Shown one piece after another: positions 37,769-46,057 of a stretch of 64,000 nucleotides of DNA. This DNA is from Terrabacter sp. Root181 (GTDB lineage: Bacteria > Actinomycetota > Actinomycetes > Actinomycetales > Dermatophilaceae): positions 890,891 to 954,890 of the forward strand of contig NZ_LMHU01000001.1 of the NCBI RefSeq assembly GCF_001428505.1, written 5' to 3'. Numbering within the stretch: position 1 is the first letter of the stretch; the number at the start of each line of letters is the position of its first letter. Below the pieces are notes generated by a model. It did not search any database. It was not told where the DNA came from and worked only from the letters and a program-made list of their open reading frames with translations. A program made the translations under genes and the position numbers.

Positions 37769-38839
37769 TCAGATGTCCAGGTGGACGGGTCCGGCGGCCG
37801 CGTTGACACAGGTCTGGATGAGCTCGCCCTCGTCACCGTGGACCTCACCGGTGCGCAGGTCGCGAACCTTGCCGGCGACCAGGGGGACGAGGCAGCTGCG
37901 GCAGATGCCCATGCGGCACCCGCTCGGCATGACGACGCCGCAGTCCTCGCCGGCCTCGAGGAGGGGGACGTCGCCGCCCGCCTCCACCTCCTTGTCGGAC
38001 TTCTCGAACGTCAGCAGGCCGCCCTCGCCGCCGGACCCTTCCAGCAGGACGGGTGCGAAGCGCTCGATGGTGAGGTTCGTGTGGGTGGCGTCGTCGCCGT
38101 CACGCAGCCACAGGTCGGTGGCCGCGTCGAGGAAGTCGGTGGGACCGCAAGCGTATGCCGCCCGCTCGCGCCAGTCGGGACAGAGCGTCTCGAGGTCGGT
38201 GACGTCCGAGAGGTCGAGGCGGCGCGAGCCCTCCTCACGGGTGAACCAGTGGCGGACCGTGAGGCCGGGGAACTGGTCGGCGAGCTCGAGCAGCTCGTCG
38301 TGGAAGAGGGCGTCGTCGCGGGTGCGCGCCGAGTGGACGAGCACGACGTCGGCGTCGGGTCGGCGCGGGACGAGCGTGCGGATCATCGACATGACCGGCG
38401 TCAGGCCGCTGCCGGCGGTCAGCATGAACAGCGGGCGCGGGTGCTCGGGGAGCACGAAGTCGCCCTGCGGGGTGTCGAGGAAGAGGATGTCGCCCACCTT
38501 GGTGCTGCGGGCGAGGGCCGTCGACACGAAGCCGATCGCGGTCACCGTGATGGCCGGGTCGTGCCCGACGGCGGCCGACAGGGAGTAGCTGCGCCACTGC
38601 CGCACACCGTCGATCTCGACGCCGATGCGGGCCCACTGGCCGGCGGCGTGGGGGTTCCAGCCGCGGCCGGGACGGAAGTGGATCGTCGTCGAGTCGGGGG
38701 TCTCGCGGACCACCTTCGTGACGACGCCCCGCAGCTGGCGCGCCGAGGCCAGCGGGTTGACCAGATTGATGATGTCCTCGGGAGCGAGAGGGGTCGTCAG
38801 GAGCGACGCCACCCGCCGGAGAGCTCTGATCTGGGTCAT
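37769..38839 (-). CDS. Ferredoxin reductase-type electron donor (FNR fold plus 2Fe-2S)
   Basis: A 356-residue flavoprotein that passes electrons from NAD(P)H through FAD to a C-terminal 2Fe-2S ferredoxin domain. The FAD motif is WRSYSLSAAVG near residue 90, the NAD(P) site is MLTAGSGLTPVMSMI near 146 and ACGPTDFLDAA near 230, and the plant-type iron-sulfur ligands are in SGCRMGICRSCLVPL with a later LIQTCVNAAAG. It lies 13 bases upstream of the desaturase gene, so it is its likely donor. The ATG at 38839 abuts AGGAGG with almost no spacer; translation may start at this ATG on a short or leaderless message. Confidence 0.88.
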   Translation of the reverse strand: MTQIRALRRVASLLTTPLAPEDIINLVNPLASARQLRGVVTKVVRETPDSTTIHFRPGRGWNPHAAGQWARIGVEIDGVRQWRSYSLSAAVGHDPAITVTAIGFVSTALARSTKVGDILFLDTPQGDFVLPEHPRPLFMLTAGSGLTPVMSMIRTLVPRRPDADVVLVHSARTRDDALFHDELLELADQFPGLTVRHWFTREEGSRRLDLSDVTDLETLCPDWRERAAYACGPTDFLDAATDLWLRDGDDATHTNLTIERFAPVLLEGSGGEGGLLTFEKSDKEVEAGGDVPLLEAGEDCGVVMPSGCRMGICRSCLVPLVAGKVRDLRTGEVHGDEGELIQTCVNAAAGPVHLDI

Positions 38840-38855
38840 CCTCCTATGGTCGTCG

Positions 38856-38878
38856 CCCAAGCCCCTCGGGATCTTGGG
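38856..38878. promoter_or_regulatory. Inverted repeat in the divergent desaturase/PucR promoter region
   Basis: CCCAAG (38856-38861) and CTTGGG (38873-38878) form a spaced inverted repeat in the 99-bp region between the ferredoxin reductase and PucR starts. It is a candidate operator for the regulator; no defined promoter hexamers were found. Confidence 0.35.
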
Positions 38879-38938
38879 GTGGCGCGTACTCTTTGGAGTG
38901 AGAAACTGTTGCACGACGACAAAATGCAGGAGGTCGAA

Positions 38939-40129
38939 GTGGCGCAGGACACGTCTGACCCGCCGTGGTTGTCTCTGCCAGCCGAAGTGACGACCGTTCT
39001 GCGGCCCGTCGTCGGCGACATCGTCGAGGCCATCATCGAGGGCATACCCCGTGACGTGCCGGTCTATGCGATGCCGATGGAGGGCCGCTTCGGCCAAGGC
39101 GTCCGTCGGGGCGTGACGGTGGCGCTCAACCGCTTCCTCGACCTGCCGGGCACCCGCTTGCCGGCCCTGTCGGAGGACGGCAAGTGGGTCTACGAGAACC
39201 TCGGTCGCGGGGAGGTCCGCTCGGGCCGGAGCCTCGAGTCGCTGCTCGCCGCCTACCGCTACGGCGCCCGCGTCACCTTCCGCGCCATCTCGCGCACCGT
39301 CGACGTGTCGCAGCTGCCGCCCGACGTGCTGCTCTCGCTCGGGGAGTCGCTCTTCGCCTACATCGACGAGCTGTCGGCGGCGAGCGCGCAGGGCTACGCG
39401 CAGGAGCAGTCCGAGCGCGCCGGCGAGCAGCTGCGCCTGCGCGGTGAGCTGCTCGAGATGATCCTGCGCGGCGACTCCAGCGACGGTGGCGTGGCACGCC
39501 TCGCCGCGGCCGTCGGCTGGACCCTGCCCGAGGTCGTCGTCGTCGCGCTCGTGCCCTTCCCGCACGTCGACGGGCTGCGCGGCGCGCTCGGACCCGACGG
39601 TCTCGTCGCCGAGCGAGGCACGGACGTCGTCGTCGTCTTCCCGTTCGTCAGCCGCAAGCCGCGTCGACGCGACCTCGAGCGGGCCCTGCGCGGGCGCCGC
39701 GCGATCGTCGGACCGGCACGTCCGTGGCAGCAGGCGAGCGAGTCGCTGCACCTGGCGACGTCGGCGGGGGCCCACGGCGTGGCGCCGGGACCGGACCGGC
39801 CGCACGGCGACGCCGCCCCCGTGTGGGTCGAGGACCACCTCGCCGAGCTCGTCGTGCTCGCCGAGCCGCTCGCCACCGACGACCTCGCCCGCACGCGGCT
39901 CGCGCCGCTCGACAGCCTGCGGCCCGCCGTGCGCGAGCGCCTGACCGAGACGCTCCTGTCGTGGCTGCGCCACCAGGGGCAGCGCGCGCCGATCGCCGCC
40001 GAGCTCTTCGTCCACCAGCAGACGGTGGGCTACCGGGTCGCCCAGCTCAAGGAGCTCTTCGGCGAGGCCCTCGACGACCCGGAGGTGCGCTTCGAGCTCG
40101 AGCTCGTCCTGCGCGCCGGCCACCGCTGA
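38939..40129 (+). CDS. PucR/CdaR-type transcriptional regulator
   Basis: A 396-residue regulator with an N-terminal RsbRD-like sensory region (residues 15-150), a central GGDEF-like degenerate domain near 180-285 and a C-terminal PucR helix-turn-helix (LLSWLRHQGQRAPIAAELFV, then HQQTVGYRVAQLKELFGEAL). The GTG at 38939 is chosen because AGGAGG lies five bases upstream; an ATG at 38924 has no such site. It stands divergent from the desaturase operon and probably regulates it, perhaps in response to a membrane-lipid or fatty acid cue. Confidence 0.8.
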   Translation: MAQDTSDPPWLSLPAEVTTVLRPVVGDIVEAIIEGIPRDVPVYAMPMEGRFGQGVRRGVTVALNRFLDLPGTRLPALSEDGKWVYENLGRGEVRSGRSLESLLAAYRYGARVTFRAISRTVDVSQLPPDVLLSLGESLFAYIDELSAASAQGYAQEQSERAGEQLRLRGELLEMILRGDSSDGGVARLAAAVGWTLPEVVVVALVPFPHVDGLRGALGPDGLVAERGTDVVVVFPFVSRKPRRRDLERALRGRRAIVGPARPWQQASESLHLATSAGAHGVAPGPDRPHGDAAPVWVEDHLAELVVLAEPLATDDLARTRLAPLDSLRPAVRERLTETLLSWLRHQGQRAPIAAELFVHQQTVGYRVAQLKELFGEALDDPEVRFELELVLRAGHR

Positions 40130-40157
40130 GGTCACGTCACGGGCGGGGCCGGGCGCA

Positions 40158-40173
40158 CGGCATACGCCCTCGG
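40158..40173 (-). repeat. Dispersed intergenic repeat, copy 3
   Basis: On the minus strand this reads CCGAGGGCGTATGCCG within CCCACCCGAGGGCGTATGCC. It lies between the convergent PucR and hydroxyacid dehydrogenase genes, about 57 bases past the latter's stop. Confidence 0.7.
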
Positions 40174-40229
40174 GTGGGCAGGTCGGGCGCCAGGACGCGG
40201 CGAACGCGCGACCTCGCGCCCGACGATGG

Positions 40230-41186
40230 TCAGAGCGCTCGGATCGGGGAGCCGTCGAGGTATGCCGTCACGTCCTCGACGACGCCGCTGAAGAACGTCG
40301 CGTAGACGTCGCGCGTCACGTAGCCGAGGTGCGGCGTCAGCAGCGTGCGCGGCGCGGTGCGCAGGGGGTGGTCGACGGGCAGGGGCTCCACGTCGAAGAC
40401 GTCGAGTCCGACGCCTCCGAGGTGGCCACGGTCGAGAGCCGCCAGGAGGGCGCGCTCGTCGACGATCGGGCCCCGGGAGGTGTTGACGAGCATCGCGTCG
40501 GGTCGCATGAGCGCCAGCTCGCGCTCGCCGACGAGGCCGCGGGTGCCCTCGGCGAGGACGAGGTGGATCGAGACGACGTCTGAGCCGGACAGCACGTCGT
40601 CGAGCGGGGCCGATCGGACGCCCGCCTGCGCCGCCCGCTCGGGGGTGAGGCTGCGGCTCCACGCGACGACGTCCATCCCGAACGCGCGGCCGACCGCGGC
40701 GACCTGCGTGCCGATGCGACCGAGGCCGAGCAGGCCGAGCGTGTGGCCCGCGAGGTCGCGACCGACGGTCGTCTGCCAGCCGCCGTCGTGCACGGCCGTG
40801 GACTCGGGGACGAGGTGTCGCACCAGCCCGAGGACGAGGGCCCAGGTGAGCTCGGCCGGTGCCGTCGCCAGGCTCTCGGTGCCGCAGACGGTGATGCCGG
40901 CCGCGGTGGCGGCCGCGACGTCGATGCTCGGGTTGCGGCGGCCGGTCGTGACGACGAGCCGCAGCCGGGGGAGCGAGGCCAGGACCGCGGCCGGCAGCGG
41001 GGTGCGCTCGCGCATGACGACGACGGCGTCGTAGGGCGCGAGCCGCTCGACGAGCGCTCCTGCCTCGCTGACGTGGTCCCGGAACACCTCGACCGAGCAG
41101 GGGGAGCCCGGGTGGTCGGTGACCGGCGACCAGTCGGCGCTGGACAGGGCCACGCCCTGGTAGTCGTCGAGCACCGCGATCCGCAC
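40230..41186 (-). CDS. D-isomer-specific 2-hydroxyacid dehydrogenase
   Basis: A 318-residue NAD(P)-dependent dehydrogenase acting on D-2-hydroxyacids. The cofactor motif is LGLLGLGRIGTQVAAVG near residue 150. The active-site Arg is in NTSRGPIVDERALLAAL near 236, the acid in GLDVFDVEPLP near 260, and the catalytic His in TPHLGYVTRD near 283. Family members include phosphoglycerate, glycerate and formate dehydrogenases; the substrate here cannot be told. It is a single gene beside the tRNA pair, with a GTG start at 41186. Confidence 0.85.
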   Translation of the reverse strand: MRIAVLDDYQGVALSSADWSPVTDHPGSPCSVEVFRDHVSEAGALVERLAPYDAVVVMRERTPLPAAVLASLPRLRLVVTTGRRNPSIDVAAATAAGITVCGTESLATAPAELTWALVLGLVRHLVPESTAVHDGGWQTTVGRDLAGHTLGLLGLGRIGTQVAAVGRAFGMDVVAWSRSLTPERAAQAGVRSAPLDDVLSGSDVVSIHLVLAEGTRGLVGERELALMRPDAMLVNTSRGPIVDERALLAALDRGHLGGVGLDVFDVEPLPVDHPLRTAPRTLLTPHLGYVTRDVYATFFSGVVEDVTAYLDGSPIRAL

Positions 41187-41217
41187 AGGGCACAGCCTAC
41201 GAGGACCCCCACATGCG

Positions 41218-41251
41218 AGAAGCGCCGCTCTCTGATGAGAGCGGCGCTTCT
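41218..41251 (-). terminator. Terminator of the tRNA-Glu/tRNA-Asp unit
   Basis: A perfect 15-bp stem (41218-41232, 41237-41251; arms AGAAGCGCCGCTCTC) with loop TGAT starts ten bases after tRNA-Asp on the minus strand. Confidence 0.85.
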
Positions 41252-41260
41252 GGTGTCTTG

Positions 41261-41334
41261 CGACCCCGACCGGGCTCGAACCGGCGACCTCCGCCGTGAC
41301 AGGGCGGCGCGCTAACCAACTGCGCTACGGGGCC
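41261..41334 (-). tRNA. tRNA-Asp (GTC)
   Basis: A 74-nt cloverleaf: acceptor GGCCCCG pairs with CGGGGTC (one G-T pair), anticodon loop CTGTCAC with anticodon GTC, T loop TTCGAGC. CCA is not encoded. It follows tRNA-Glu by 32 bases and shares its terminator. Confidence 0.95.
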
Positions 41335-41366
41335 TTACTGGGTGGTGCGTGTCGAACTGTACTGCG

Positions 41367-41439
41367 TATCCCCAACGGGATTCGAACCCGTGCTGCCGCC
41401 GTGAAAGGGCGGAGTCCTAGGCCGCTAGACGATGGGGAC
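41367..41439 (-). tRNA. tRNA-Glu (TTC)
   Basis: A 73-nt cloverleaf starting GTCCCCATCGTCTAGCGG. The anticodon loop is CTTTCAC with anticodon TTC, and the T loop is TTCGAAT. It is the first gene of a two-tRNA unit on the minus strand. AT-richer bases at 41466-41482 upstream may carry the promoter. Confidence 0.95.
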
Positions 41440-41543
41440 CTGCCCGACCTATCCGTTGGGACGTCGAAACTATATGGGAGATTCCGGCACCGTCCAAATC
41501 GCCTCCGAACGGCCGTCCGGAGCCCCTTCGGCAACCCCTCCGG

Positions 41544-42590
41544 TCACCCCTTCGCCCAGGCCCGGACCTCGTCGACGGGCCACGTCGTGACGATGCGTTC
41601 GGCGGGGATGCCGAGGCGCTCGGCGCGCTCACAGCCGAGAGACTTCATGTCGAGCTGTCCGGGTGCGTGCGCGTCGGAGTCGATGGTGAAGAGGCAGCCG
41701 AGGTCGCGGGCCAGCTCGATGAGCTCGTCGGGCGGGTCACACCGCTCCGGACGCGAGTTGATCTCGACGGCGACGTCGTGCTCGAGGCAGGCCCGGAAGA
41801 CCTTCTCGGCGTCGAACTGCGACGGCGGACGCTTGCCGCGGTTGCCCGTCACGAGCTGGCCGGTGCAGTGGGCGAGCACGTTGGTGTGCGGGTTGCGCAC
41901 GGCGGCCACCATGCGGGGCGTCATCTCGAACGAGGGCTGCCGCAGCTTGGAGTGGATCGAGGCGGTGACGACGTCGAGCTGGTCGAGCATGTCGTCGTCC
42001 TGGTCGAGCGTGCCGTCGAGGTGGATGTCGACCTCGATGCCCCTGAGGAGCGTGAACGCGTCGCCAAGGCTCGCGTTGATCGCGTCGACACGCTTCAGCT
42101 GGTCGGCGAGGCGGGCCCGGCTCAGGCCGTTGGCGACGGTGAGGCGCGGCGAGTGGTCGGTCAGCGCCATCCACTCCTGCCCGAGCTCGACGGCGGCGAG
42201 CACCATCTCCTCGATCGGGCTGCCGCCGTCGCTCCAGTTGGAGTGGGCGTGCAGGTCTCCGCGGAGGGCGGCGTAGAGGTCGGCGCCGCCGGTGGTGAGC
42301 GGCGCGCCGTGCTTCTCTTCCGCCGAGACCAGGTAGGCCGGCAGGACGCCGCGCACCGCCTGGCCGATGATCGCGGCGCTCGAGTCGCCGATTCCCTTGA
42401 TCTGCTTGAGGGTTCCGGCCTCGACGCGCTCCTTCAGCTCATCGTCGCTGATGAGCGTGATCGCCTCGATGGTCTTGCGGAACGCGTCGACGCGGTAGCT
42501 GCTCTCGCGCCCCCGCTCGAGGAGGAAGCAGATGCGGCGCAGCGCGTCGAGCGGGCTGATCGGTGCCTGCGGAGGGGTCGGCTGCTCCAT
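41544..42590 (-). CDS. PHP-domain hydrolase with N-terminal helix-hairpin-helix region
   Basis: A 348-residue protein with two parts. Residues 1-100 form helices ending with the helix-hairpin-helix-like LKQIKGIGDSSAAIIGQAV, as in the N-terminus of PolX-type DNA polymerases. From about residue 108 there is a PHP phosphoesterase domain with metal ligands in RGDLHAHSNWSDGGSPI, ALTDHSPR, GIEVDI, TASIHSK, HCTGQL and FTIDSDAHAP. The polymerase core itself is absent. Such proteins are often annotated as PHP hydrolases; a DNA repair role is possible but unproven. Confidence 0.82.
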   Translation of the reverse strand: MEQPTPPQAPISPLDALRRICFLLERGRESSYRVDAFRKTIEAITLISDDELKERVEAGTLKQIKGIGDSSAAIIGQAVRGVLPAYLVSAEEKHGAPLTTGGADLYAALRGDLHAHSNWSDGGSPIEEMVLAAVELGQEWMALTDHSPRLTVANGLSRARLADQLKRVDAINASLGDAFTLLRGIEVDIHLDGTLDQDDDMLDQLDVVTASIHSKLRQPSFEMTPRMVAAVRNPHTNVLAHCTGQLVTGNRGKRPPSQFDAEKVFRACLEHDVAVEINSRPERCDPPDELIELARDLGCLFTIDSDAHAPGQLDMKSLGCERAERLGIPAERIVTTWPVDEVRAWAKG

Positions 42591-42629
42591 GCCGAGCAGC
42601 CTAACCGCGGCACCCGACGCCGTGCCCGC

Positions 42630-43511
42630 CTACTGCTGCAGGGTCGGCAGCGTGCTGCCGTCCGGCAGCTTGCCGGGCGCCGTCTGGGTCGACGGGACCA
42701 CGCGCACGATGTCGCCGTACTGCTGGGCGATGAGCCCGGGCGACGAGCCCTCGTCGGCCATGACGACGACCTGGTCGCCGCGGGCGTCCTGCGTCACGGC
42801 GATGATCTCGATCCCCTTGGAGCGCCACAGCATCCGCTGGTCGAGGATCTCCTTCGCGACCTTCTCCTTCTCGGCCAGGGAATGGCTCATGACGACGAAC
42901 TCCACATCGGTCGGTGACGGCATCGCGGCGGCCACGAAGGCCTCGAGGCCGGGGTCGTGCCGGGTGACCACGACGGCCACGCGGGCACCTGCGGGGTCGG
43001 CGGCATACGCCCCCGAGAAGACGTCGGGCCAGCGCGCGGCCACGGTGGGCTCGACGGCGTCGAACGCGTTGGTCTGCGGCGTCGAGAGCGTGCCGAACCA
43101 CCGGGTCGTGTCGCGAGCAGGTGGGGCGGACGGGACGAGGTCGACGCCCGTGGGCGCCTCGCTGCCGGTGAGGGTCTGGGGCGATCGGGCGCCGTTGTCC
43201 GCGCCGGCGCTCCCCGTCGCGTCCTTCATGACCTCGGGCGCCGAGCCCGCGCTGGCGCTGCTCGACGACGCGCCGTGGTCGCCGAGCGCCCAGGTGCCGC
43301 CGACGGCGCCGACCACGACGACGGCGGCTGCCGCGCCGAGCAGCGCTGACCGGCGGCGGGAGGTGCGGGCCCGCCCGCGCATCAGGGCGCGCTGGGCGAA
43401 GAGGTCGTCGCGGGGTGGTTCGAGGTCGTTCATGGTGGACAGCGCCTTTCGCAGCTGGAGCTCGCCCTCCTCCGGCGCGGCGCCGGGCCCGCGTGTCGTG
43501 TCGTCGCTCAT
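42630..43511 (-). CDS. Membrane-anchored protein paired with a SigE-type sigma factor
   Basis: A 293-residue protein with a short cytoplasmic N-terminus (LEPPRDDLFAQRALMRGRAR), one transmembrane helix (SALLGAAAAVVVVGAVGGTW near residue 54) and an extracytoplasmic domain of about 210 residues with no family that I recognise. Its ATG overlaps the sigma factor stop in ATGA. Position and topology suggest an anti-sigma factor or sigma-controlled sensor, although the N-terminus lacks the HxxxCxxC zinc motif of ZAS-type anti-sigma proteins. Confidence 0.65.
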   Translation of the reverse strand: MSDDTTRGPGAAPEEGELQLRKALSTMNDLEPPRDDLFAQRALMRGRARTSRRRSALLGAAAAVVVVGAVGGTWALGDHGASSSSASAGSAPEVMKDATGSAGADNGARSPQTLTGSEAPTGVDLVPSAPPARDTTRWFGTLSTPQTNAFDAVEPTVAARWPDVFSGAYAADPAGARVAVVVTRHDPGLEAFVAAAMPSPTDVEFVVMSHSLAEKEKVAKEILDQRMLWRSKGIEIIAVTQDARGDQVVVMADEGSSPGLIAQQYGDIVRVVPSTQTAPGKLPDGSTLPTLQQ

Positions 43512-44074
43512 GGGAAAGCTCCCGCCCCGGTCAGTGGTGGTTCGGCCAGCCGGTCGCGCAGGGCGGCGAGCCCGCGCGAGATCTGGCTCTTGATGGTGCC
43601 CTCGGCCACGCCCGTGCACTCGGCGATCTGGGGCACCGTGAGGTCCTCCCAGAAGCGGAGGACGAGGACGGCGCGCTGCTTCTCAGGGAGGTCGCGCAGC
43701 AGGTCGGTGAGGGTCATCGCGAGCTCGCGGTCGTGGTCGGTGGTCGCCGGCTCGGGTGCCTGGTCGGTGAGCACCTCGCGACGTCGTTTGCGCTGGTCGT
43801 TGAGGTAGAGGTTCATCATCGTGCGTCTCGTGTAGGCCGTCTCGGCGCCGGTGGCGATCCGCGGCCACGCGACGTAGACGCGGGCGAGCGCCTCCTGGAC
43901 GAGCTCGTCGCCGTCGGCCCAGTTGCCGCAGAGCAGGTAGGCGCGTCGGCGCAGCATCGTCTGCCGCTCCTCCACGAAGCTGCGGAACGCCGCCTCGTCC
44001 CTGCGTCTCATGTGCTCCCGCCGGTCCCGGTCGTCGTCGGTGGTGCCGATCGTCTGGCTGTCAGTGTCGTACAC
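43508..44074 (-). CDS. SigE-family ECF RNA polymerase sigma factor
   Basis: A 188-residue ECF sigma factor of the actinobacterial SigE-like group. Region 2 is FRSFVEERQTMLRRRAYLLC then WADGDELVQEALARVYVAWP, and region 4 is LRDLPEKQRAVLVLRFWEDL then VAEGTIKSQISRGLAALRDR. The GTG at 44074 adds about 20 residues beyond the usual family start (MRRRDEAAF), so an ATG at residue 22 is a possible alternative. It is coupled to the membrane protein gene downstream and likely forms a sigma/anti-sigma pair. Confidence 0.85.
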   Translation of the reverse strand: MYDTDSQTIGTTDDDRDRREHMRRRDEAAFRSFVEERQTMLRRRAYLLCGNWADGDELVQEALARVYVAWPRIATGAETAYTRRTMMNLYLNDQRKRRREVLTDQAPEPATTDHDRELAMTLTDLLRDLPEKQRAVLVLRFWEDLTVPQIAECTGVAEGTIKSQISRGLAALRDRLAEPPLTGAGAFP

Positions 44075-44130
44075 CCCCTAGGACACGGCGGCGCGTCGAA
44101 CCGTTGCACCCGGGCCGGGATTCGCGAGAT

Positions 44131-44148
44131 GGCGTATGCCGTGTGGTG
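44131..44148 (+). repeat. Short relative of the dispersed GTATGCC repeat
   Basis: GGCGTATGCCGTGTGGTG, between the Nudix gene end and the sigma gene start; it shares 15 bases with the copy near 31071. Confidence 0.55.
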
Positions 44149-44197
44149 CGGTCGTCGTCGTGCGGTCGGCCCTGGCTCGGGCTCGCGACGCCCGGCG

Positions 44198-44746
44198 TCA
44201 GGACACTCGGTCGAGCGCCACGAGGGCGAGCATCAGCGCGGCGATCGTCTCGCCGTCGGTGATGGCGCCGTCGCGGACGAGCCCGAGGACGTCGCGGACC
44301 GGGGCGCGGCGGACCTCACGGATCCCCTCCTCGGCGCGGGCGTTGGTGTCGGCGGCGCCCGGGGCCGGCTCGAGCCCGCGCGCGAGGAAGACGACCTCCG
44401 GTGCGCGGCACACGCCGTTGAGGGCGTTCATGGTGCCGACCTGACGCCAGTCCCGAGCGACGAGCCCGGTCTCCTCGACGAGCTCGCGGCGGGCGGCCGC
44501 GAGCGGGTCCTCGCCGTCGGTGCCTCCTGCCGGGACCTCGACGGAGGTGCCGACCGTGTGCCGGTCGAGCGTCACGAGGACCACCTCGTCGTCGTCGGTG
44601 AGGGCCACGACGAAGACGGCCGGCCGCTGCAGCTCGACGACGCCGTAGATGCCATCGGTGCCGTCGGGTCGGGTCACGACGTCCTCGCGCACGCGGATCC
44701 ACGGGTTCTCGTAGACGACCTCGGTCGCACGCACGGGCCAGCTCAC
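44198..44746 (-). CDS. Nudix hydrolase, ADP-ribose pyrophosphatase-like
   Basis: A 182-residue Nudix hydrolase. The Nudix box GGTDGEDPLAAARRELVEET is complete (near residues 74-93), giving the Mg-binding glutamates. The upstream WIRVREDVVTRPDG and later APEVVFLARGLEP segments match ADP-ribose/ADP-sugar pyrophosphatases. It would cleave a nucleoside diphosphate linked to another moiety. GTG 44746 is the start. Paired CACTCGAGTG-type repeats lie directly upstream. Confidence 0.85.
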   Translation of the reverse strand: MSWPVRATEVVYENPWIRVREDVVTRPDGTDGIYGVVELQRPAVFVVALTDDDEVVLVTLDRHTVGTSVEVPAGGTDGEDPLAAARRELVEETGLVARDWRQVGTMNALNGVCRAPEVVFLARGLEPAPGAADTNARAEEGIREVRRAPVRDVLGLVRDGAITDGETIAALMLALVALDRVS

Positions 44747-44787
44747 GACGGATCTCCGGGACGCATGCCCCCGATCGTCCCACCCGT

Positions 44788-44823
44788 CACTCGAGTGAGC
44801 GTCCCGTCCCAGTCGAGTGAGCG
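44788..44823. repeat. Tandem TCGAGTGAGCG repeats, pair 1
   Basis: CACTCGAGTG at 44788-44797 and the degenerate AGTCGAGTGA at 44811-44820, both continuing GAGCG; the shared TCGAGTGAGCG copies are 22 bp apart. The pair lies between the nitroreductase-like gene's stop and the Nudix start. Confidence 0.7.
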
Positions 44824-44851
44824 CCCCGTCCCAGCGGCCGGGGTCGGTGGG

Positions 44852-45331
44852 TCAGTCGAGGAGGGTGATGAGCACCAGGGCGCGGCCGGCCGTTCCGGCG
44901 CGCACCTCGTCGAGGGTCGGCGGACGGTCGACGTTGACCTTGAGGGCCACCCGGTTGGCCCGCTTGGGTCCGAGCCGCTCGAGGAGCCGGTCGAAGACCT
45001 CCGCGACGCGGTCGGGATCCTCCTCGAGGACCGCGTGCGCACGGCGTCGCCGTCCGTCGACCGTCACCTCGAGGTCGGCCCCGCCCCGGAGGTTGGCCCG
45101 CCAGGCGCCGCCCCCGTAGGTCATGAGCTGCCCGTCGAGCTCGTGGCGGCCGACCGGGACGTCGTAGACGCGGCCCGTGCGCCGCCCGGTCACGTGCAGG
45201 ACCAGCAGGCCCTTGCTCGCGATGCCGTGCAGGGGCGACGACAGCACCCACCGCATGACGGGGTTGACGAGCTTGACCAGGGCGGCGGGCGCCAGGGCCT
45301 CCTCGACCGCGGGCTTCGTCGTGTCGGTCAC
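44852..45331 (-). CDS. DDN-like (F420-dependent) nitroreductase-family protein
   Basis: A 159-residue protein of the deazaflavin-dependent nitroreductase (DDN/FDOR) family. Characteristic strands are LLVLHVTGRRTGRVYDVPVG near residue 40 and MTYGGGAWRANLRGG near 70, which bind the F420 phosphate and ring in known members. GTG 45331 has GAGG close upstream; an ORF extension to 45436 lacks family sequence and crosses the repeats. It probably reduces quinones or other substrates with reduced F420. Paired CACTCGAGTG-type repeats flank it on both sides, which is unusual. Confidence 0.78.
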   Translation of the reverse strand: MTDTTKPAVEEALAPAALVKLVNPVMRWVLSSPLHGIASKGLLVLHVTGRRTGRVYDVPVGRHELDGQLMTYGGGAWRANLRGGADLEVTVDGRRRRAHAVLEEDPDRVAEVFDRLLERLGPKRANRVALKVNVDRPPTLDEVRAGTAGRALVLITLLD

Positions 45332-45392
45332 CGCCTCAGCATGGCACCGCGGCAGGGCCGCGGAGGGCGATCGCCGATCCCGCCCCCCGTCC

Positions 45393-45423
45393 CACTCGAG
45401 TGAGGTCCCGTCCCACTCGAGTG
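45393..45423. repeat. Tandem CACTCGAGTG repeats, pair 2
   Basis: Two perfect CACTCGAGTG palindromes at 45393-45402 and 45414-45423, each preceded by GTCC and followed by AG, 21 bp apart. They lie upstream of the nitroreductase-like gene start. Confidence 0.72.
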
Positions 45424-45448
45424 AGCACCCGGTCACGGCAGCTGCGGG

Positions 45449-46057
45449 TCAGGCGGCGCGCTCGAGGGCGAGGAGGCGCTTCTTCGTGGGGAGACCGCCG
45501 AGGTAGCCGCCGAGGGAGCCGTCCGAACGGACGACGCGGTGGCACGGGACGATGATCGGCAGCGGGTTCGTCGCGCACGCCGACCCGACGGCCCGCACGG
45601 CCCGCGGGCTGCCGGACGCCACGGCGACCTCGCCGTAGCTCTCGGTCGAGCCGTACGGGATCTCGCCCAGGTGCCGCAGCACGGTGAGCCGGAAACCGCG
45701 GGCCAGCCGCAGGTCGAGCGGGACGTCGAATCCCTGCCGGCGCCCGGCGAAGTAGTCGTCGAGCTCGCGCGCCAGCGGGTCGAGGCGGACACCCCCGCGG
45801 AGGATCCGCGATCCGACCGACGACCCGAGCGACTCGAGAACGCGGTCGTGGTCCTCGATCTCGAAGGCGACGCGTACGACCCCGTTCTCGGTCGCTGCGA
45901 GCAGGAGCGGTCCGACCGGCGAGTCGAGGAGGCGGTAGGTCACGTCGAGGGAGGACTCCGCCGAAGCGCGGGTGACCAGGGCGGCGTGGAGGGCGGCGAG
46001 GCGCTCGTCCTCGCCGGAGGCGGGCTCCGTCAGGAGCTGGATCGGGTTGTCAGACAT
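45449..46057 (-). CDS. ogt: Methylated-DNA-protein-cysteine methyltransferase (first of two)
   Basis: A 202-residue O6-alkylguanine-DNA alkyltransferase that transfers methyl groups from DNA to its own cysteine. The active-site motif IIVPCHRVVRSDGSLGGYLG lies near residue 166-185, and EIPYGSTESYGEVA near 130 is the preceding family block. The N-terminal 40 residues are an extension. Its start overlaps the end of the ECF sigma factor gene by eight bases, so sigma factor and repair enzyme are co-expressed. A second alkyltransferase gene lies 0.6 kb upstream. Confidence 0.9.
   Translation of the reverse strand: MSDNPIQLLTEPASGEDERLAALHAALVTRASAESSLDVTYRLLDSPVGPLLLAATENGVVRVAFEIEDHDRVLESLGSSVGSRILRGGVRLDPLARELDDYFAGRRQGFDVPLDLRLARGFRLTVLRHLGEIPYGSTESYGEVAVASGSPRAVRAVGSACATNPLPIIVPCHRVVRSDGSLGGYLGGLPTKKRLLALERAA

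Noticed and set aside
44786-45425. CRISPR array
   Set aside because: Only two pairs of short palindromes with a gene between them; no regular repeat-spacer series and no cas genes.
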